From contig NZ_JAKKCM010000003.1 in assembly GCF_021728395.1 (NCBI RefSeq), forward strand, positions 124,001 to 188,000: a DNA stretch of 64,000 nt, read 5' to 3'. A program made the translations under genes and the position numbers. The DNA is from Vibrio sp. J1-1 (lineage in GTDB: Bacteria > Pseudomonadota > Gammaproteobacteria > Enterobacterales > Vibrionaceae). The notes under the pieces were generated by a model that was not told where the DNA came from, made no database searches, and was given only the letters and a program-made list of their open reading frames with translations. The stretch's first letter is position 1, and each line of letters opens with the position of its first letter. This document shows, in pieces, positions 38,478 through 46,535 of the stretch.

Positions 38478-41102
38478 ATGTCACTTCAGTCCCCTCTTAC
38501 GTTTACCGATGAACAGATCAATATCGGGGAACTAAAACAAGAGCTAGAGAGATTTGGCTCGGAACAAAAACAAGAATTCCTTAATCACCATCCTGTTACA
38601 AGCTTGGTTCTCGCCCGAGCGGAGTACATGGATTTACTTCTCAAGCGTTTGTGGCAACACTTTGGCTTCAACGATATTTACAATATCTCTTTGGTTGCAG
38701 TGGGCGGATATGGTCGTGGAGAACTTCACCCCCTCTCAGACATTGATATCCTCATTCTTTCGAATAAGAAACTACCAGGCTCACTAGAAGCAAAAATCAG
38801 CGAGTTTATTACGCTTTTATGGGACCTTAAACTAGAAGTTGGTCATTCCGTTCGAACCGTTAGTGAGTGTTCTGAAATTGGTCGCAATGACCTTACGGTC
38901 GCCACCAACCTTCAGGAAGCGCGACTGCTGTGTGGAAGCGAAGACACCTTCGAGGCACTGAAAAAAGTCGTGTTATCTGACTCATTTTGGCCCAGTGAAA
39001 CCTTTTATCGCGCCAAAATACAAGAACAGAGAGAACGTCATGCTCGTTATCACGACACCACATACAATCTAGAGCCTGATATCAAGTCAACCCCTGGCGG
39101 CCTGCGCGATATTCATACGCTTAGCTGGGTTGCTCGCCGACACTTTGGTGCTACCTCTTTGCTAGAGATGAGTCGTTATGGTTTTCTGACTGATGCCGAG
39201 TATCGAGAGTTGGTCGAGTGTCAGGACTTCTTATGGCGTGTTCGTTTTGCTTTGCACTTAGAGTTGCGTCGCTACGATAACCGTCTGACTTTCGCTCATC
39301 AAGCCCAAGTTGCAGAGAGCCTTGGCTACGTTGGCGAGGGTAATCGTGGGGTCGAAATGATGATGAAGGAATTTTATCGCACCCTTCGTCGCGTGGCAGA
39401 ACTGAACAAAATGTTGCTCAAACTGTTTGACCAAGCCATCATCAATGGTGGCATCACGGAAAATGCAGAAATATTAGATGGTGATTTTCAGCGACGCGGC
39501 TCATTGATTGAAGCCCGAAAGCCAGCTTTGTTTCAAGCTCGACCAGAAACCATCCTCGATATGTTCTTACACATCGCGAATGACTCTAGTATTGAAGGGG
39601 TCAGCCCCCCTACTTTACGTCAGTTGCGAACCGCTCGCCGCCGCTTGAACAAGTTTCTGCATACCATTCCCGCTGCGCGTGAAAAATTCATAGCGTTGTG
39701 CCGACATCCGAATGCATTGCACAAAGCATTTAGTTTGATGCACCGCCTTGGCGTCATGGCCGCTTACCTGCCGCAGTGGAGCCAAATTGTTGGCCAGATG
39801 CAGTTTGACCTTTTCCACGCTTATACCGTTGACGAGCACAGCATCCGCTTGCTTAAGCACATTCATACATTTAACGACCCAGCTAATCATGAGAAGCATC
39901 CAATTTGTTGCGATATCTACCCTCGCATGCAAAAGAAAGAACTGCTGATCATTGCGGCAATTTTCCATGATATTGGTAAAGGAAGAGGGGGCGATCACTC
40001 GGTGATTGGTGAGGGAGAAGCGTACGATTTCTGTATAGAGCATGGTCTATCGAAACCAGAAGCGAAACTCGTCAGCTGGTTAGTAAGACACCACTTGTTG
40101 ATGTCCGTTACCGCTCAACGACGAGACATCTACGATCCGGACGTGATTACTGAATTCGCCAAAAAGGTTCGTGATGAAGAGTCGCTTGAATACTTGGTTT
40201 GTCTGACAGTCGCGGATATTAGCGCGACCAATCCAGAACTCTGGAACGCCTGGAAACGTACTCTACTTGCGGAGCTATTTTACTCTACCCAGCGTGCTCT
40301 CCGTCGTGGCTTGGAGAACCCAGTTGATGTGCGTGAACGCATCCGCCACAATCAACAAATGGCGTCAGCGATGTTGCGCAAGGAAGGGTTCTCAGCGCGT
40401 GAGATAGAAGTGTTGTGGCAGCGCTTCAAGGCCGATTACTTCCTGCGTCACACCCATACTCAGATTGCGTGGCACTGTGAACACTTACTGCGTATGGACG
40501 ATCTGACCAAGCCATTGGTGTTGATCAGTAAAAAAGCCACTCGTGGTGGTACTGAAGTTTTCGTTTATAGCAAAGACCAACCTGCGTTATTTGCTACCGT
40601 CGTGGCAGAACTCGACAGACGTAACTTCAACGTGCATGACGCGCAGATCATGACAAGTAAAGACGGACATGTCATCGATACCTTCATTGTTCTTGACCAA
40701 CACGGTGAAGCGATCGATGAGTCTCGCCATGCTGCGGTAATCAAACACCTAACTCATGTGTTAGAAGACGGTCGGCCAACAAAGATTAAAACCCGCCGTA
40801 CACCGCATAAACTCCAACACTTTAATGTCAAAACCAAAGTGGACTTCTTACCGACCAGAGGTAAGAAACACACCTTGATGGAGTTTGTTGCGCTAGATAC
40901 CCCGGGCTTGCTGGCCAAAGTCGGCCGTACTTTTGCGGATTTGAACATTAATATTCATGGCGCAAAAATTACGACTATCGGAGAGCGAGCGGAAGACTTA
41001 TTCATTCTCACCAGCGGAACTGGCGGAAGACTCAGTGAAGAGCAACAAAATGCGTTGCGAGAGCAGCTCATTGAGACACTTTCTGAGGCGGTAACCGATT
41101 AA
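38478..41102 (+). CDS. glnD: Bifunctional uridylyltransferase/uridylyl-removing enzyme GlnD
   Basis: Glutamine sensor that uridylylates P-II (GlnB, encoded at 15270) when nitrogen is limiting and removes UMP when glutamine is high. 874 residues. Domains: nucleotidyltransferase with GGYGRGELHPLSDIDILI (near residues 76-93), helical linker, HD phosphohydrolase with FHDIGKGRGGDHS (near 500), and two C-terminal ACT domains starting near residues 695 and 805 (LFATVVAELDRRNFNVHDA and GLLAKVGRTFADLNINIHGA). Same strand as map; the map terminator lies between. Confidence 0.97.
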   Translation: MSLQSPLTFTDEQINIGELKQELERFGSEQKQEFLNHHPVTSLVLARAEYMDLLLKRLWQHFGFNDIYNISLVAVGGYGRGELHPLSDIDILILSNKKLPGSLEAKISEFITLLWDLKLEVGHSVRTVSECSEIGRNDLTVATNLQEARLLCGSEDTFEALKKVVLSDSFWPSETFYRAKIQEQRERHARYHDTTYNLEPDIKSTPGGLRDIHTLSWVARRHFGATSLLEMSRYGFLTDAEYRELVECQDFLWRVRFALHLELRRYDNRLTFAHQAQVAESLGYVGEGNRGVEMMMKEFYRTLRRVAELNKMLLKLFDQAIINGGITENAEILDGDFQRRGSLIEARKPALFQARPETILDMFLHIANDSSIEGVSPPTLRQLRTARRRLNKFLHTIPAAREKFIALCRHPNALHKAFSLMHRLGVMAAYLPQWSQIVGQMQFDLFHAYTVDEHSIRLLKHIHTFNDPANHEKHPICCDIYPRMQKKELLIIAAIFHDIGKGRGGDHSVIGEGEAYDFCIEHGLSKPEAKLVSWLVRHHLLMSVTAQRRDIYDPDVITEFAKKVRDEESLEYLVCLTVADISATNPELWNAWKRTLLAELFYSTQRALRRGLENPVDVRERIRHNQQMASAMLRKEGFSAREIEVLWQRFKADYFLRHTHTQIAWHCEHLLRMDDLTKPLVLISKKATRGGTEVFVYSKDQPALFATVVAELDRRNFNVHDAQIMTSKDGHVIDTFIVLDQHGEAIDESRHAAVIKHLTHVLEDGRPTKIKTRRTPHKLQHFNVKTKVDFLPTRGKKHTLMEFVALDTPGLLAKVGRTFADLNINIHGAKITTIGERAEDLFILTSGTGGRLSEEQQNALREQLIETLSEAVTD

Positions 41103-41122
41103 GTAAAGGAACTCTAATAACG

Positions 41123-41152
41123 TGGGCAAGAGCGATAGCGATCTTGCCCACA
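41123..41152 (+). other. Hairpin after glnD
   Basis: A perfect stem GTGGGCAAGA / TCTTGCCCAC with a ten-base loop lies 20 bases after the stop. It has no T-run, so it may act as a 3' stabiliser or a weak terminator. Confidence 0.5.
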
Positions 41153-41243
41153 AGTTGAGCAATTTAACTAATTATCAGCTATCTAGCACCTACATAGGCT
41201 GCTAAAGTAAAACTGGTATCATTTCCGTATATAGAGGTAGCCT

Positions 41244-41627
41244 ATGTTTCCACACCTCACTGGTTTGGGCATTCAAGACCCAAAACAGATTGAACGTTAT
41301 TCCCTTCGCCAAGAGGCACATAAAGATGTGCTGAAGATCTACTTCCAAAAACAAAAAGGCGAGCTCTTCGCCAAAAGTGTCAAATTTAAATACCCACGCC
41401 AAATCAAAAATGTACTTGTAGACAGTGGCAGCCACCAATACAAAGAAGTCACCGAAATCAATCGCAACCTCACTTTAGTTATCGATGAGCTAAATAAAAT
41501 CACCAAGCCAACCAAGGTGGCTGAAGTCGACGTCAAACAGAAAATCTTGTCTGATCTTCGCCATTTAGAAAAAGTCGTATCCAGTAAGATCGCAGAGATC
41601 GAAGCGGATCTAGAAAAACTTAAGTAA
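41244..41627 (+). CDS. yaeH: UPF0325 family protein YaeH
   Basis: A 127-residue soluble protein closely similar to E. coli YaeH over its whole length ([56 protein letters not shown]). No enzyme motif; the C-terminal half is helical and charged. Function unknown. The AGAGGT ribosome site sets the start. E. coli yaeH is also near glnD. Confidence 0.9.
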   Translation: MFPHLTGLGIQDPKQIERYSLRQEAHKDVLKIYFQKQKGELFAKSVKFKYPRQIKNVLVDSGSHQYKEVTEINRNLTLVIDELNKITKPTKVAEVDVKQKILSDLRHLEKVVSSKIAEIEADLEKLK

Positions 41628-41649
41628 CGATTGAAATAGATAAAAATAA

Positions 41650-41684
41650 TAAGGGGTTGGTAAATTCACTAACCCCTTTTTTCA
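41650..41684. terminator. Terminator between yaeH and truC
   Basis: Stem AAGGGGTTGGT / ACTAACCCCTT followed by TTTTTTCATTTT on the plus strand; on the minus strand the tail is weaker. Confidence 0.85.
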
Positions 41685-41711
41685 TTTTGTTTTTGCGAAT
41701 GAGTGCAAACG

Positions 41712-42503
41712 TCAGCTCATTTTGCTAACGAGCGCTTCATCCCATTCAAATCGAGCAAATAACTGCTGCCATGTCTCATCGATATTCGCTTTCATCACGA
41801 TTTCTGCATTGGTAAACGGATGAACAAAACGAAGCTCTGATGCATGCAATAACAAACGGTGAGAATCAAATTCAGTTCGATACAGTTTGTTGTGCTTACC
41901 ATCACCATGAGAAGTGTCACCCACTATCGGATGGCGTAGGTGGGCCATATGACGACGAAGCTGGTGCTTACGCCCCGTTTTGGGTTTCATTTCCATTAGA
42001 CAATAGCGTGTGGTTGGAAACTTCCCAGTAGAGTACGGTACTTCAACTTTTGCCAGAGGTTTATAGACTGTGATTGCTTCTTGCGCTTCTTTTTCTTGCG
42101 AAGCGAACTTGTCCGCAATTTTATCCAATTCGACTTTAAGCGCGTAATCTAAAACGCCCTCTTCCTCAATCCAGCCACGCACGATGGCATGATAGGTTTT
42201 TTCCATTTTATGCTCAGCAAACATCGGCATCACTTGAGATGCGACCTCACTGGAAAGTGCGAATACCAATACTCCAGACGTTGGTCGATCTAAACGGTGC
42301 AGCGGAAAAACATGCTGGCCAATTTGATCACGCAACGTTTGCATGACGAACTGGGTTTCATGTTTGTCTAACCAGCTACGATGTACCAGCATACCGGCAG
42401 GCTTGTTCACCGCGACAAAGTAGTCATCTTGATAAACAATCTCCAATTCAACTGGAGAAACGGCTTGTGATGTTTCTTGTTCTGACATTGAGGTTACTTG
42501 CAT
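41712..42503 (-). CDS. truC: tRNA pseudouridine(65) synthase
   Basis: RluA-family pseudouridine synthase acting on U65 in the acceptor stem of tRNA(Ile) and tRNA(Asp). 263 residues. The catalytic Asp72 is in HRLDRPTSG; other family segments are AVNKPAGMLVHRS and KTGRKHQLRRHMAHLRHPI. The first ATG overlaps the end of yqcC; another ATG five codons on (42488) may be used. The truC-yqcC pair also occurs in E. coli, near csrB. Confidence 0.94.
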   Translation of the reverse strand: MQVTSMSEQETSQAVSPVELEIVYQDDYFVAVNKPAGMLVHRSWLDKHETQFVMQTLRDQIGQHVFPLHRLDRPTSGVLVFALSSEVASQVMPMFAEHKMEKTYHAIVRGWIEEEGVLDYALKVELDKIADKFASQEKEAQEAITVYKPLAKVEVPYSTGKFPTTRYCLMEMKPKTGRKHQLRRHMAHLRHPIVGDTSHGDGKHNKLYRTEFDSHRLLLHASELRFVHPFTNAEIVMKANIDETWQQLFARFEWDEALVSKMS

Positions 42504-42808
42504 AGTTCGTCGATAGTTTGGATGGTTCTCAATAGCTCAGCGTATTGCGGCTCTTGTTTCCACACCTCTGAAAAATAGGGTTCCATTGAAAAGCCACGTG
42601 GCAAAGGCTGGTTACTTTCAGCCAAAACGCGCATTCGGGCAATAAATATCCACTGTAACCATTCATGTGGATGAAGGGTATCTATCGCGAACGGCTCCAC
42701 ACTTTGTAATGCTTGTGGCGATGGCATCGTTTGTTGCCAAAGTTGGAGCTTGTGCAGTTGCGCTTCAAGTTGGTGAAGTAATTCCGCCAATTTTGTGCTT
42801 GTAGTCAT
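42494..42808 (-). CDS. yqcC: YqcC family protein (DUF446)
   Basis: A 104-residue helical protein with the family segments LLHQLEAQLHKLQLW, FAIDTLHPHEWLQWIFIARM and RGFSMEPYFSEVW. It belongs to the YqcC-like fold; function unknown. Its stop lies within the first codons of truC, so the two are translationally coupled. Confidence 0.88.
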   Translation of the reverse strand: MTTSTKLAELLHQLEAQLHKLQLWQQTMPSPQALQSVEPFAIDTLHPHEWLQWIFIARMRVLAESNQPLPRGFSMEPYFSEVWKQEPQYAELLRTIQTIDELCK

Positions 42809-42887
42809 TAACTTTTACATATCGAACCTTGAATTAGCCGAGAATGATACCATCTCTTGTGAAAAGAACGTTAGGACGTCGTATTTA

Positions 42888-43925
42888 ATGGAAAACATTC
42901 AGACCCTCACTCAATTGCTGCACAACAGCAACTGTGATTATCAAATCTTCGACCTTGGTCGTCGCATCAAGGCCATTGAGCCACAAGTATTTGCCGATGT
43001 GGAAAAAGGACAGTGTCCGTATCCTTTCCCGATGCAACGCAAAGCACATCTGGCTATTGCTTACTGGAATGAGCAAAAGCAACCTTGGATTTGGTTTCTT
43101 AAGTTCGAGCTCGATGAACGCGGCGTATTGAAGCAGTCTGATATTGGTAACTTCATAAAATACGTGGTTGAAGCCATGGGGACACGCCTAAGTGACGATA
43201 TGTCGGAAGATCAGCAACAAAAGCTGTCCAATAACCCATACACCTTCAAACCTTCTGAAGACAAAATGGCGGTATTCCATAGTTTAATTCGCTCTAGTTT
43301 GGATCTGCCCACCAGCCAATATTACGAACATACACAGCACTATTTTTCTGGTGGTCTTGGATGGGAAAACTGGCAGACTGTCGGTCTACAAGGCATTACC
43401 GACATGGCAGCTCGCTTAGGCAAAGAACAAAATGCCGTAACCCTGCGTAAAGCGATTCACCACCTACCAAATGAGCCTTTGTATGCGTTGTTAGGGGCAC
43501 TAGAACACGTAGTTCTTCAAGAGCGTCTTGCAGAGCGTATCGCGGAAAAAGCGCACAAAGAGATAGAAAGTAACGAACCCGATCTATTCTTGCTGTCTGC
43601 ACTCATTCGAGCATTAGCAGGAGCGCCTACAAACATCGCTCTTCCTGTATTAAAAGCGATTCTGCAAAGCCCTCGTCTCAGCCACCAAGAAGTACTGATT
43701 GGCATTGCAGGCCGTACATGGCATCTGTTATCAGACGCAGAAATCGCAGAACAGTTCTTATTGCGCCTCGCTCAAACAGGCAATCAAACCCTGTTTAACC
43801 AACTCTTTGCTGATTTAGTCATGCTGCCAGAACTGAGAATGGTCTTACTGCCATTACTGCACTCCAGTCCATCCGAAGAGTTGACGCGAGCTCTCGTCAA
43901 TTTGCAGCAAGCGACAAAGGGTTAA
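42888..43925 (+). CDS. DUF3549 family protein
   Basis: A 345-residue cytosolic protein without transmembrane segments, starting MENIQTLTQLLHNSNCDYQIFDLGRRI. The C-terminal half is a run of helices that reads like HEAT-type repeats (LPNEPLYALLGALEHVVLQERLAERI and later LLSALIRALAGA). It matches the DUF3549 family of Vibrionaceae and relatives; function unknown. An upstream extension to 42795 would overlap yqcC and its promoter and is not used. It forms an operon with the next gene, 13 bp away. Confidence 0.78.
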   Translation: MENIQTLTQLLHNSNCDYQIFDLGRRIKAIEPQVFADVEKGQCPYPFPMQRKAHLAIAYWNEQKQPWIWFLKFELDERGVLKQSDIGNFIKYVVEAMGTRLSDDMSEDQQQKLSNNPYTFKPSEDKMAVFHSLIRSSLDLPTSQYYEHTQHYFSGGLGWENWQTVGLQGITDMAARLGKEQNAVTLRKAIHHLPNEPLYALLGALEHVVLQERLAERIAEKAHKEIESNEPDLFLLSALIRALAGAPTNIALPVLKAILQSPRLSHQEVLIGIAGRTWHLLSDAEIAEQFLLRLAQTGNQTLFNQLFADLVMLPELRMVLLPLLHSSPSEELTRALVNLQQATKG

Positions 43926-43938
43926 TAAAGGATTAGGG

Positions 43939-44238
43939 ATGATCGGAGATCTACTGGCAATATTAGGACTGTGCTTTTTCTGTTTTCTATTTTGGCAACA
44001 GCGCCATCAATCTGAACTGGCAAAAGCAGCAATAACAAGGAAATGTGAACAGTTGGATCTCCAATTGGTGAGCATCGCTTTTGGTTCGCATAAACTAAAA
44101 ACGCCAGATGGACTCTGGCGTTGGCATACTGTGTATCAATTTGAGTTTTCATCCCTTGGCGATGACTGTTACCAAGGGGAATTAACTATGGTTGGTTTCA
44201 GGCCGCAGAGCTTTCACCTACCGCCTCATCGCTTGTAA
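43939..44238 (+). CDS. DUF3301 family small membrane protein
   Basis: A 99-residue protein with one N-terminal membrane helix (LLAILGLCFFCFLFW) followed by a cytosolic domain with LWRWHTVYQFEFSSLGDDCYQGELTMVGFRP, the conserved core of DUF3301. AAAGGA lies six bases before the ATG. It is co-transcribed with the DUF3549 gene, a pairing seen across Vibrionaceae. Its last 41 bases overlap the end of the converging acetyltransferase gene. Confidence 0.78.
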   Translation: MIGDLLAILGLCFFCFLFWQQRHQSELAKAAITRKCEQLDLQLVSIAFGSHKLKTPDGLWRWHTVYQFEFSSLGDDCYQGELTMVGFRPQSFHLPPHRL

Positions 44239-44704
44239 AGGTCATTTCAAAGTAAGGACCGTATAAGTCCTTACTTTCACGGGTGACAACAAAGCCAAGC
44301 TTTTCCAAAACCGCCAATGAAGCGTGATGACCACTGTTAACATTCGCGGTAACTTTGTGCAGGCCTAACTCTCGACAAGCTTTCGGGAAGAAAGCCTTCA
44401 ACGCTTCTGTCGCTAACCCTTTCCCCCAGTAAACTTTATCAAAGATAAATCCTAATTCTGGCTCGGAATCGAGCTGAGAAATAAAGATATGCCCCATATA
44501 ATCACGGCTGGAACTTTCGAGTACAGCCAGACTATAAATATTTCTATCATCCAGTATTTTTTCAAATAGCTGTTTAGCAGACGCTACAGTATGCGGACCG
44601 TTCATTTCGGCGCGGTTTTTTGCGCAGCAGTTAAGCATTACAAACTCGAGTTGTAACGACTCATCGTAGGGTAGAAGAAGCATTCTTCTGGTCACTATGG
44701 CCAC
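44198..44704 (-). CDS. GNAT-family N-acetyltransferase
   Basis: A RimJ/RimL-type acetyltransferase of 168 residues if started at the GTG at 44704, where AAGGA sits six bases upstream and the protein begins VAIVTRRMLLLPYDESL, the usual first strand of the fold. An upstream frame to 44773 exists but is Cys-rich, lacks a spaced ribosome site and looks unlike the family. Acetyl-CoA motif A is KVYWGKGLATEALKAFF; motif B NVNSGHHASLAVLEKLGFVVTRES closes the fold. Substrate unknown. Confidence 0.75.
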   Translation of the reverse strand: MAIVTRRMLLLPYDESLQLEFVMLNCCAKNRAEMNGPHTVASAKQLFEKILDDRNIYSLAVLESSSRDYMGHIFISQLDSEPELGFIFDKVYWGKGLATEALKAFFPKACRELGLHKVTANVNSGHHASLAVLEKLGFVVTRESKDLYGPYFEMTFTSDEAVGESSAA

Positions 44705-45071
44705 ATCATTTCCTTGATTACAACAAACCAAAAATACCCGCATATCGCATATTCTAAAGATACGATTCATCACCTGCGGGGCATAAAACTATGTAGAAAA
44801 GCCAAAAGTAAACCAACTGATTGGAATGGGCACTATTCGATAATTGCTTAATTAACAACATGTTGAATTGCAATTTATTATTATATTATTCTTATCTTAT
44901 GATAATGATTTTATTAAAGTCACTAAATGCCACGTAGGAATCGTCTGACAATGCTGTCAGTTCTTAACGACTTCCTTATTTTTGGTTGTACCAGCCATTC
45001 GAGCGCAATTAATCGCCTCTTCTCACCAATGACGTCATACTGACCAAATTTAAAGCATTTACTTTAAATAA

Positions 45072-45101
45072 GAAAAACCCCGACACATAAGTATCGGGGT
45101 C
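45072..45101 (-). terminator. Terminator of the CsrB-family RNA
   Basis: Minus-strand stem CCCCGATA / TGTCGGGG (one wobble) with loop CTTATG, followed by TTTTTCTT. Confidence 0.9.
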
Positions 45102-45475
45102 ATGATCTTACTCGCAGCAGTCCGGCTACTAAATAATGCTCCATGCATCATCCATAATAGTGACTGAATCCATCAGTCCTGTCCTTCGTCGCCGTCCTAG
45201 CGGTGTCCTTATCAATCCTGATAGCCAACATTCCCCGTTAGCGCACTTCACTTGTTCCTTGAGCGGTGTCCATTGCATCGTCCTGATGCTGTCCTACCTC
45301 AATCCTATGAGGGGTCCATTGCCTGTCCTTAGTCATCAACATCCTATTGATGATTGTGTCCTTACAATGTCCAGTGCTCCTTGCTTGTTCACTCATCCCA
45401 AGTGACCAAATCGTCTTCCTGACGATGACCTAATCCGTGGTGCTTTCCTGTTCCGTGTCTGCATCCTGCTGACAA
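45073..45475 (-). ncRNA. csrB: CsrB-family small RNA that sequesters CsrA
   Basis: Read on the minus strand, about 400 nt carry 27 GGA trinucleotides, mostly as AGGA, many of them in loops of short perfect hairpins: for example CGCT-AGGA-CGGCG, CATC-AGGA-CGATG, CGTC-AGGA-AGACG and TCAAT-AGGA-TGTTGA. This is the architecture of CsrB/CsrC/CsrD RNAs, which bind many CsrA dimers and free target mRNAs. The 5' end near GTCAGCAGGATGCAGACA resembles the start of E. coli csrB. The 3' end is the hairpin terminator at 45072. Nearby truC-yqcC is the same neighbourhood as E. coli csrB. Vibrio has several Csr RNAs, and which one this is cannot be decided here. Confidence 0.88.
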
Positions 45476-45480
45476 GGTTT

Positions 45481-45508
45481 AATTTACTCTTTTCTTTTGC
45501 AATCACAA
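45481..45508 (-). promoter_or_regulatory. Candidate promoter of the CsrB-family RNA
   Basis: Minus strand: TTGTGA (45503-45508) and TAAATT (45481-45486) separated by 16 bp, which would start transcription near 45474, exactly where the GGA-rich RNA begins. Confidence 0.55.
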
Positions 45509-45632
45509 TCATGCCCACTAACATTTTTTCAGGATTTAATTGTTAAATAAAGGTTAAATCCATATATATCAATGCATTAAAGCGAGGTCTTTCTGTTTAT
45601 CTGCTAAAGAAATCGTTTTCTCTCACACCCCT

Positions 45633-45650
45633 TGTAAGAGATCTCTTACA
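45633..45650. promoter_or_regulatory. VarA/GacA/UvrY response-regulator box
   Basis: TGTAAGAGATCTCTTACA is a perfect 18-bp palindrome identical to the GacA-box consensus TGTAAG-N6-CTTACA. It lies about 160-175 bp upstream of the predicted RNA start, a typical distance for activation of csrB-type genes by VarA. Confidence 0.88.
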
Positions 45651-45729
45651 AAGCACAATCCAAATTGCCATTCGCTAAATGCGGCCGCTCAACGTATTAT
45701 GATAACAATATCGTTGTTAAGGATTGAAA

Positions 45730-46023
45730 ATGTTAACCCAAGACGTCACTAAAGAACTGGAAACAGTAATGGAACAGCTCCAACAAGAGGGCAAAGAACC
45801 GAGTGTGGCTCTAGTTAAAGCACGAATGAAAACGCCCGTTCCTATGCCTGCACTCATCGCTACGATTAAGAGCTGGAAGAACGCTAATCGTGTTCCAAAA
45901 ATTGAAATCGCCGCACAAAAAACGTCGGAAGAAGATCGCCTGACTACGCTTGAAAATACAATCGCACAATTGACTGCACGCGTAGAAGAGCTAGAAAAAA
46001 AACTGAGCGAGAAAAAATCATGA
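45730..46023 (+). CDS. Small KfrA-like DNA-binding protein (hypothetical)
   Basis: A 97-residue protein. The N-terminal half ([36 protein letters not shown]) has the spacing of the KfrA N-terminal helix-turn-helix domain, and the C-terminal 35 residues form a strong heptad coiled coil ([22 protein letters not shown]). DNA binding is inferred from that layout only. AAGGA lies six bases before the ATG. It overlaps yaiI by four bases (ATGA). Confidence 0.65.
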   Translation: MLTQDVTKELETVMEQLQQEGKEPSVALVKARMKTPVPMPALIATIKSWKNANRVPKIEIAAQKTSEEDRLTTLENTIAQLTARVEELEKKLSEKKS

Positions 46024-46463
46024 AGCTTTGGGTAGATGCAGATGCTTGCCCGAAAGTCATTCGAGAGACAATTGTTCGTGCAGCAGAACGCACTGGTGTT
46101 GAATGTACTTTCGTCGCCAACCACGTTGTACCGGTTCCGAAAAGAGCAAATATCCATTCGCTTCAAGTACCGGCAGGCTTTGATATTGCCGATAACGAGA
46201 TTGTGAGACGAGTGGAAGCCAACGATTTGGTGATCACCTCCGATATCCCACTCGCCGATGAAGTGATAACCAAGGGCGCACTGGCATTGAGTTCTCGTGG
46301 AGAGCTTTATACCAAAGACACCATTAAAGCTCGCCTCAACATTCGTGATTTTATGGACACCATGCGTTCTAGTGGTATCCAAACCGGTGGTCCCGCTTCA
46401 CTGTCACAAACAGAACGTAGAGAATTTGCCAATCACTTAGATAGAATTCTCGCCAAGCGTTAA
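46020..46463 (+). CDS. yaiI: YaiI/YqxD family protein (UPF0178)
   Basis: A 147-residue protein of the UPF0178 family, with the N-terminal [22 protein letters not shown], the [11 protein letters not shown]-type segment ([12 protein letters not shown]) and the C-terminal [22 protein letters not shown]. The conserved Asp residues recall PIN-like or NYN-type nucleases, but activity is not established to my knowledge. Translationally coupled to the preceding small protein. Confidence 0.9.
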   Translation: MKLWVDADACPKVIRETIVRAAERTGVECTFVANHVVPVPKRANIHSLQVPAGFDIADNEIVRRVEANDLVITSDIPLADEVITKGALALSSRGELYTKDTIKARLNIRDFMDTMRSSGIQTGGPASLSQTERREFANHLDRILAKR

Positions 46464-46480
46464 TCAGGCCTTAGAAACGG

Positions 46481-46512
46481 AAAAAGCCTGCGAAGTTCGC
46501 AGGCTTTTTTTT
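46481..46512. terminator. Bidirectional terminator between yaiI and the AbgT gene
   Basis: Stem AAAAGCCTGCGA / TCGCAGGCTTTT with loop AGT, followed by T-runs on both strands. Confidence 0.9.
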
Positions 46513-46535
46513 GGAGCTGTGTGAGGTGCTTTTTA

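Larger units (their letters stand above)
44774..45729. other. Long non-protein-coding region with a Csr-type RNA
   Basis: About 950 bp without a credible protein gene. It holds, on the minus strand, a GGA-rich regulatory RNA (45073-45475), its terminator, its promoter and a VarA/GacA box. The left part (44774-45060) is AT-rich upstream sequence of the acetyltransferase gene. A 90-codon frame at 45136-45405 is an accident of the RNA gene. Confidence 0.7.

Noticed and set aside
44900-44914. Fur-box-like TGATAATGATTTTAT
   Set aside because: The first half fits a Fur site but the second half matches poorly, the region is very AT-rich, and no iron gene is adjacent.
45136-45405. 90-codon open frame on the plus strand
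   Set aside because: It lies antisense to the CsrB-family RNA; its Ser/Pro/Leu-rich sequence results from repeated TCC (GGA on the other strand), and there is no ribosome binding site.
45717-46382. 221-codon frame opposite the KfrA-like gene and yaiI
   Set aside because: Composition and lack of start signals point to an antisense shadow; both plus-strand genes have ribosome sites and family matches.
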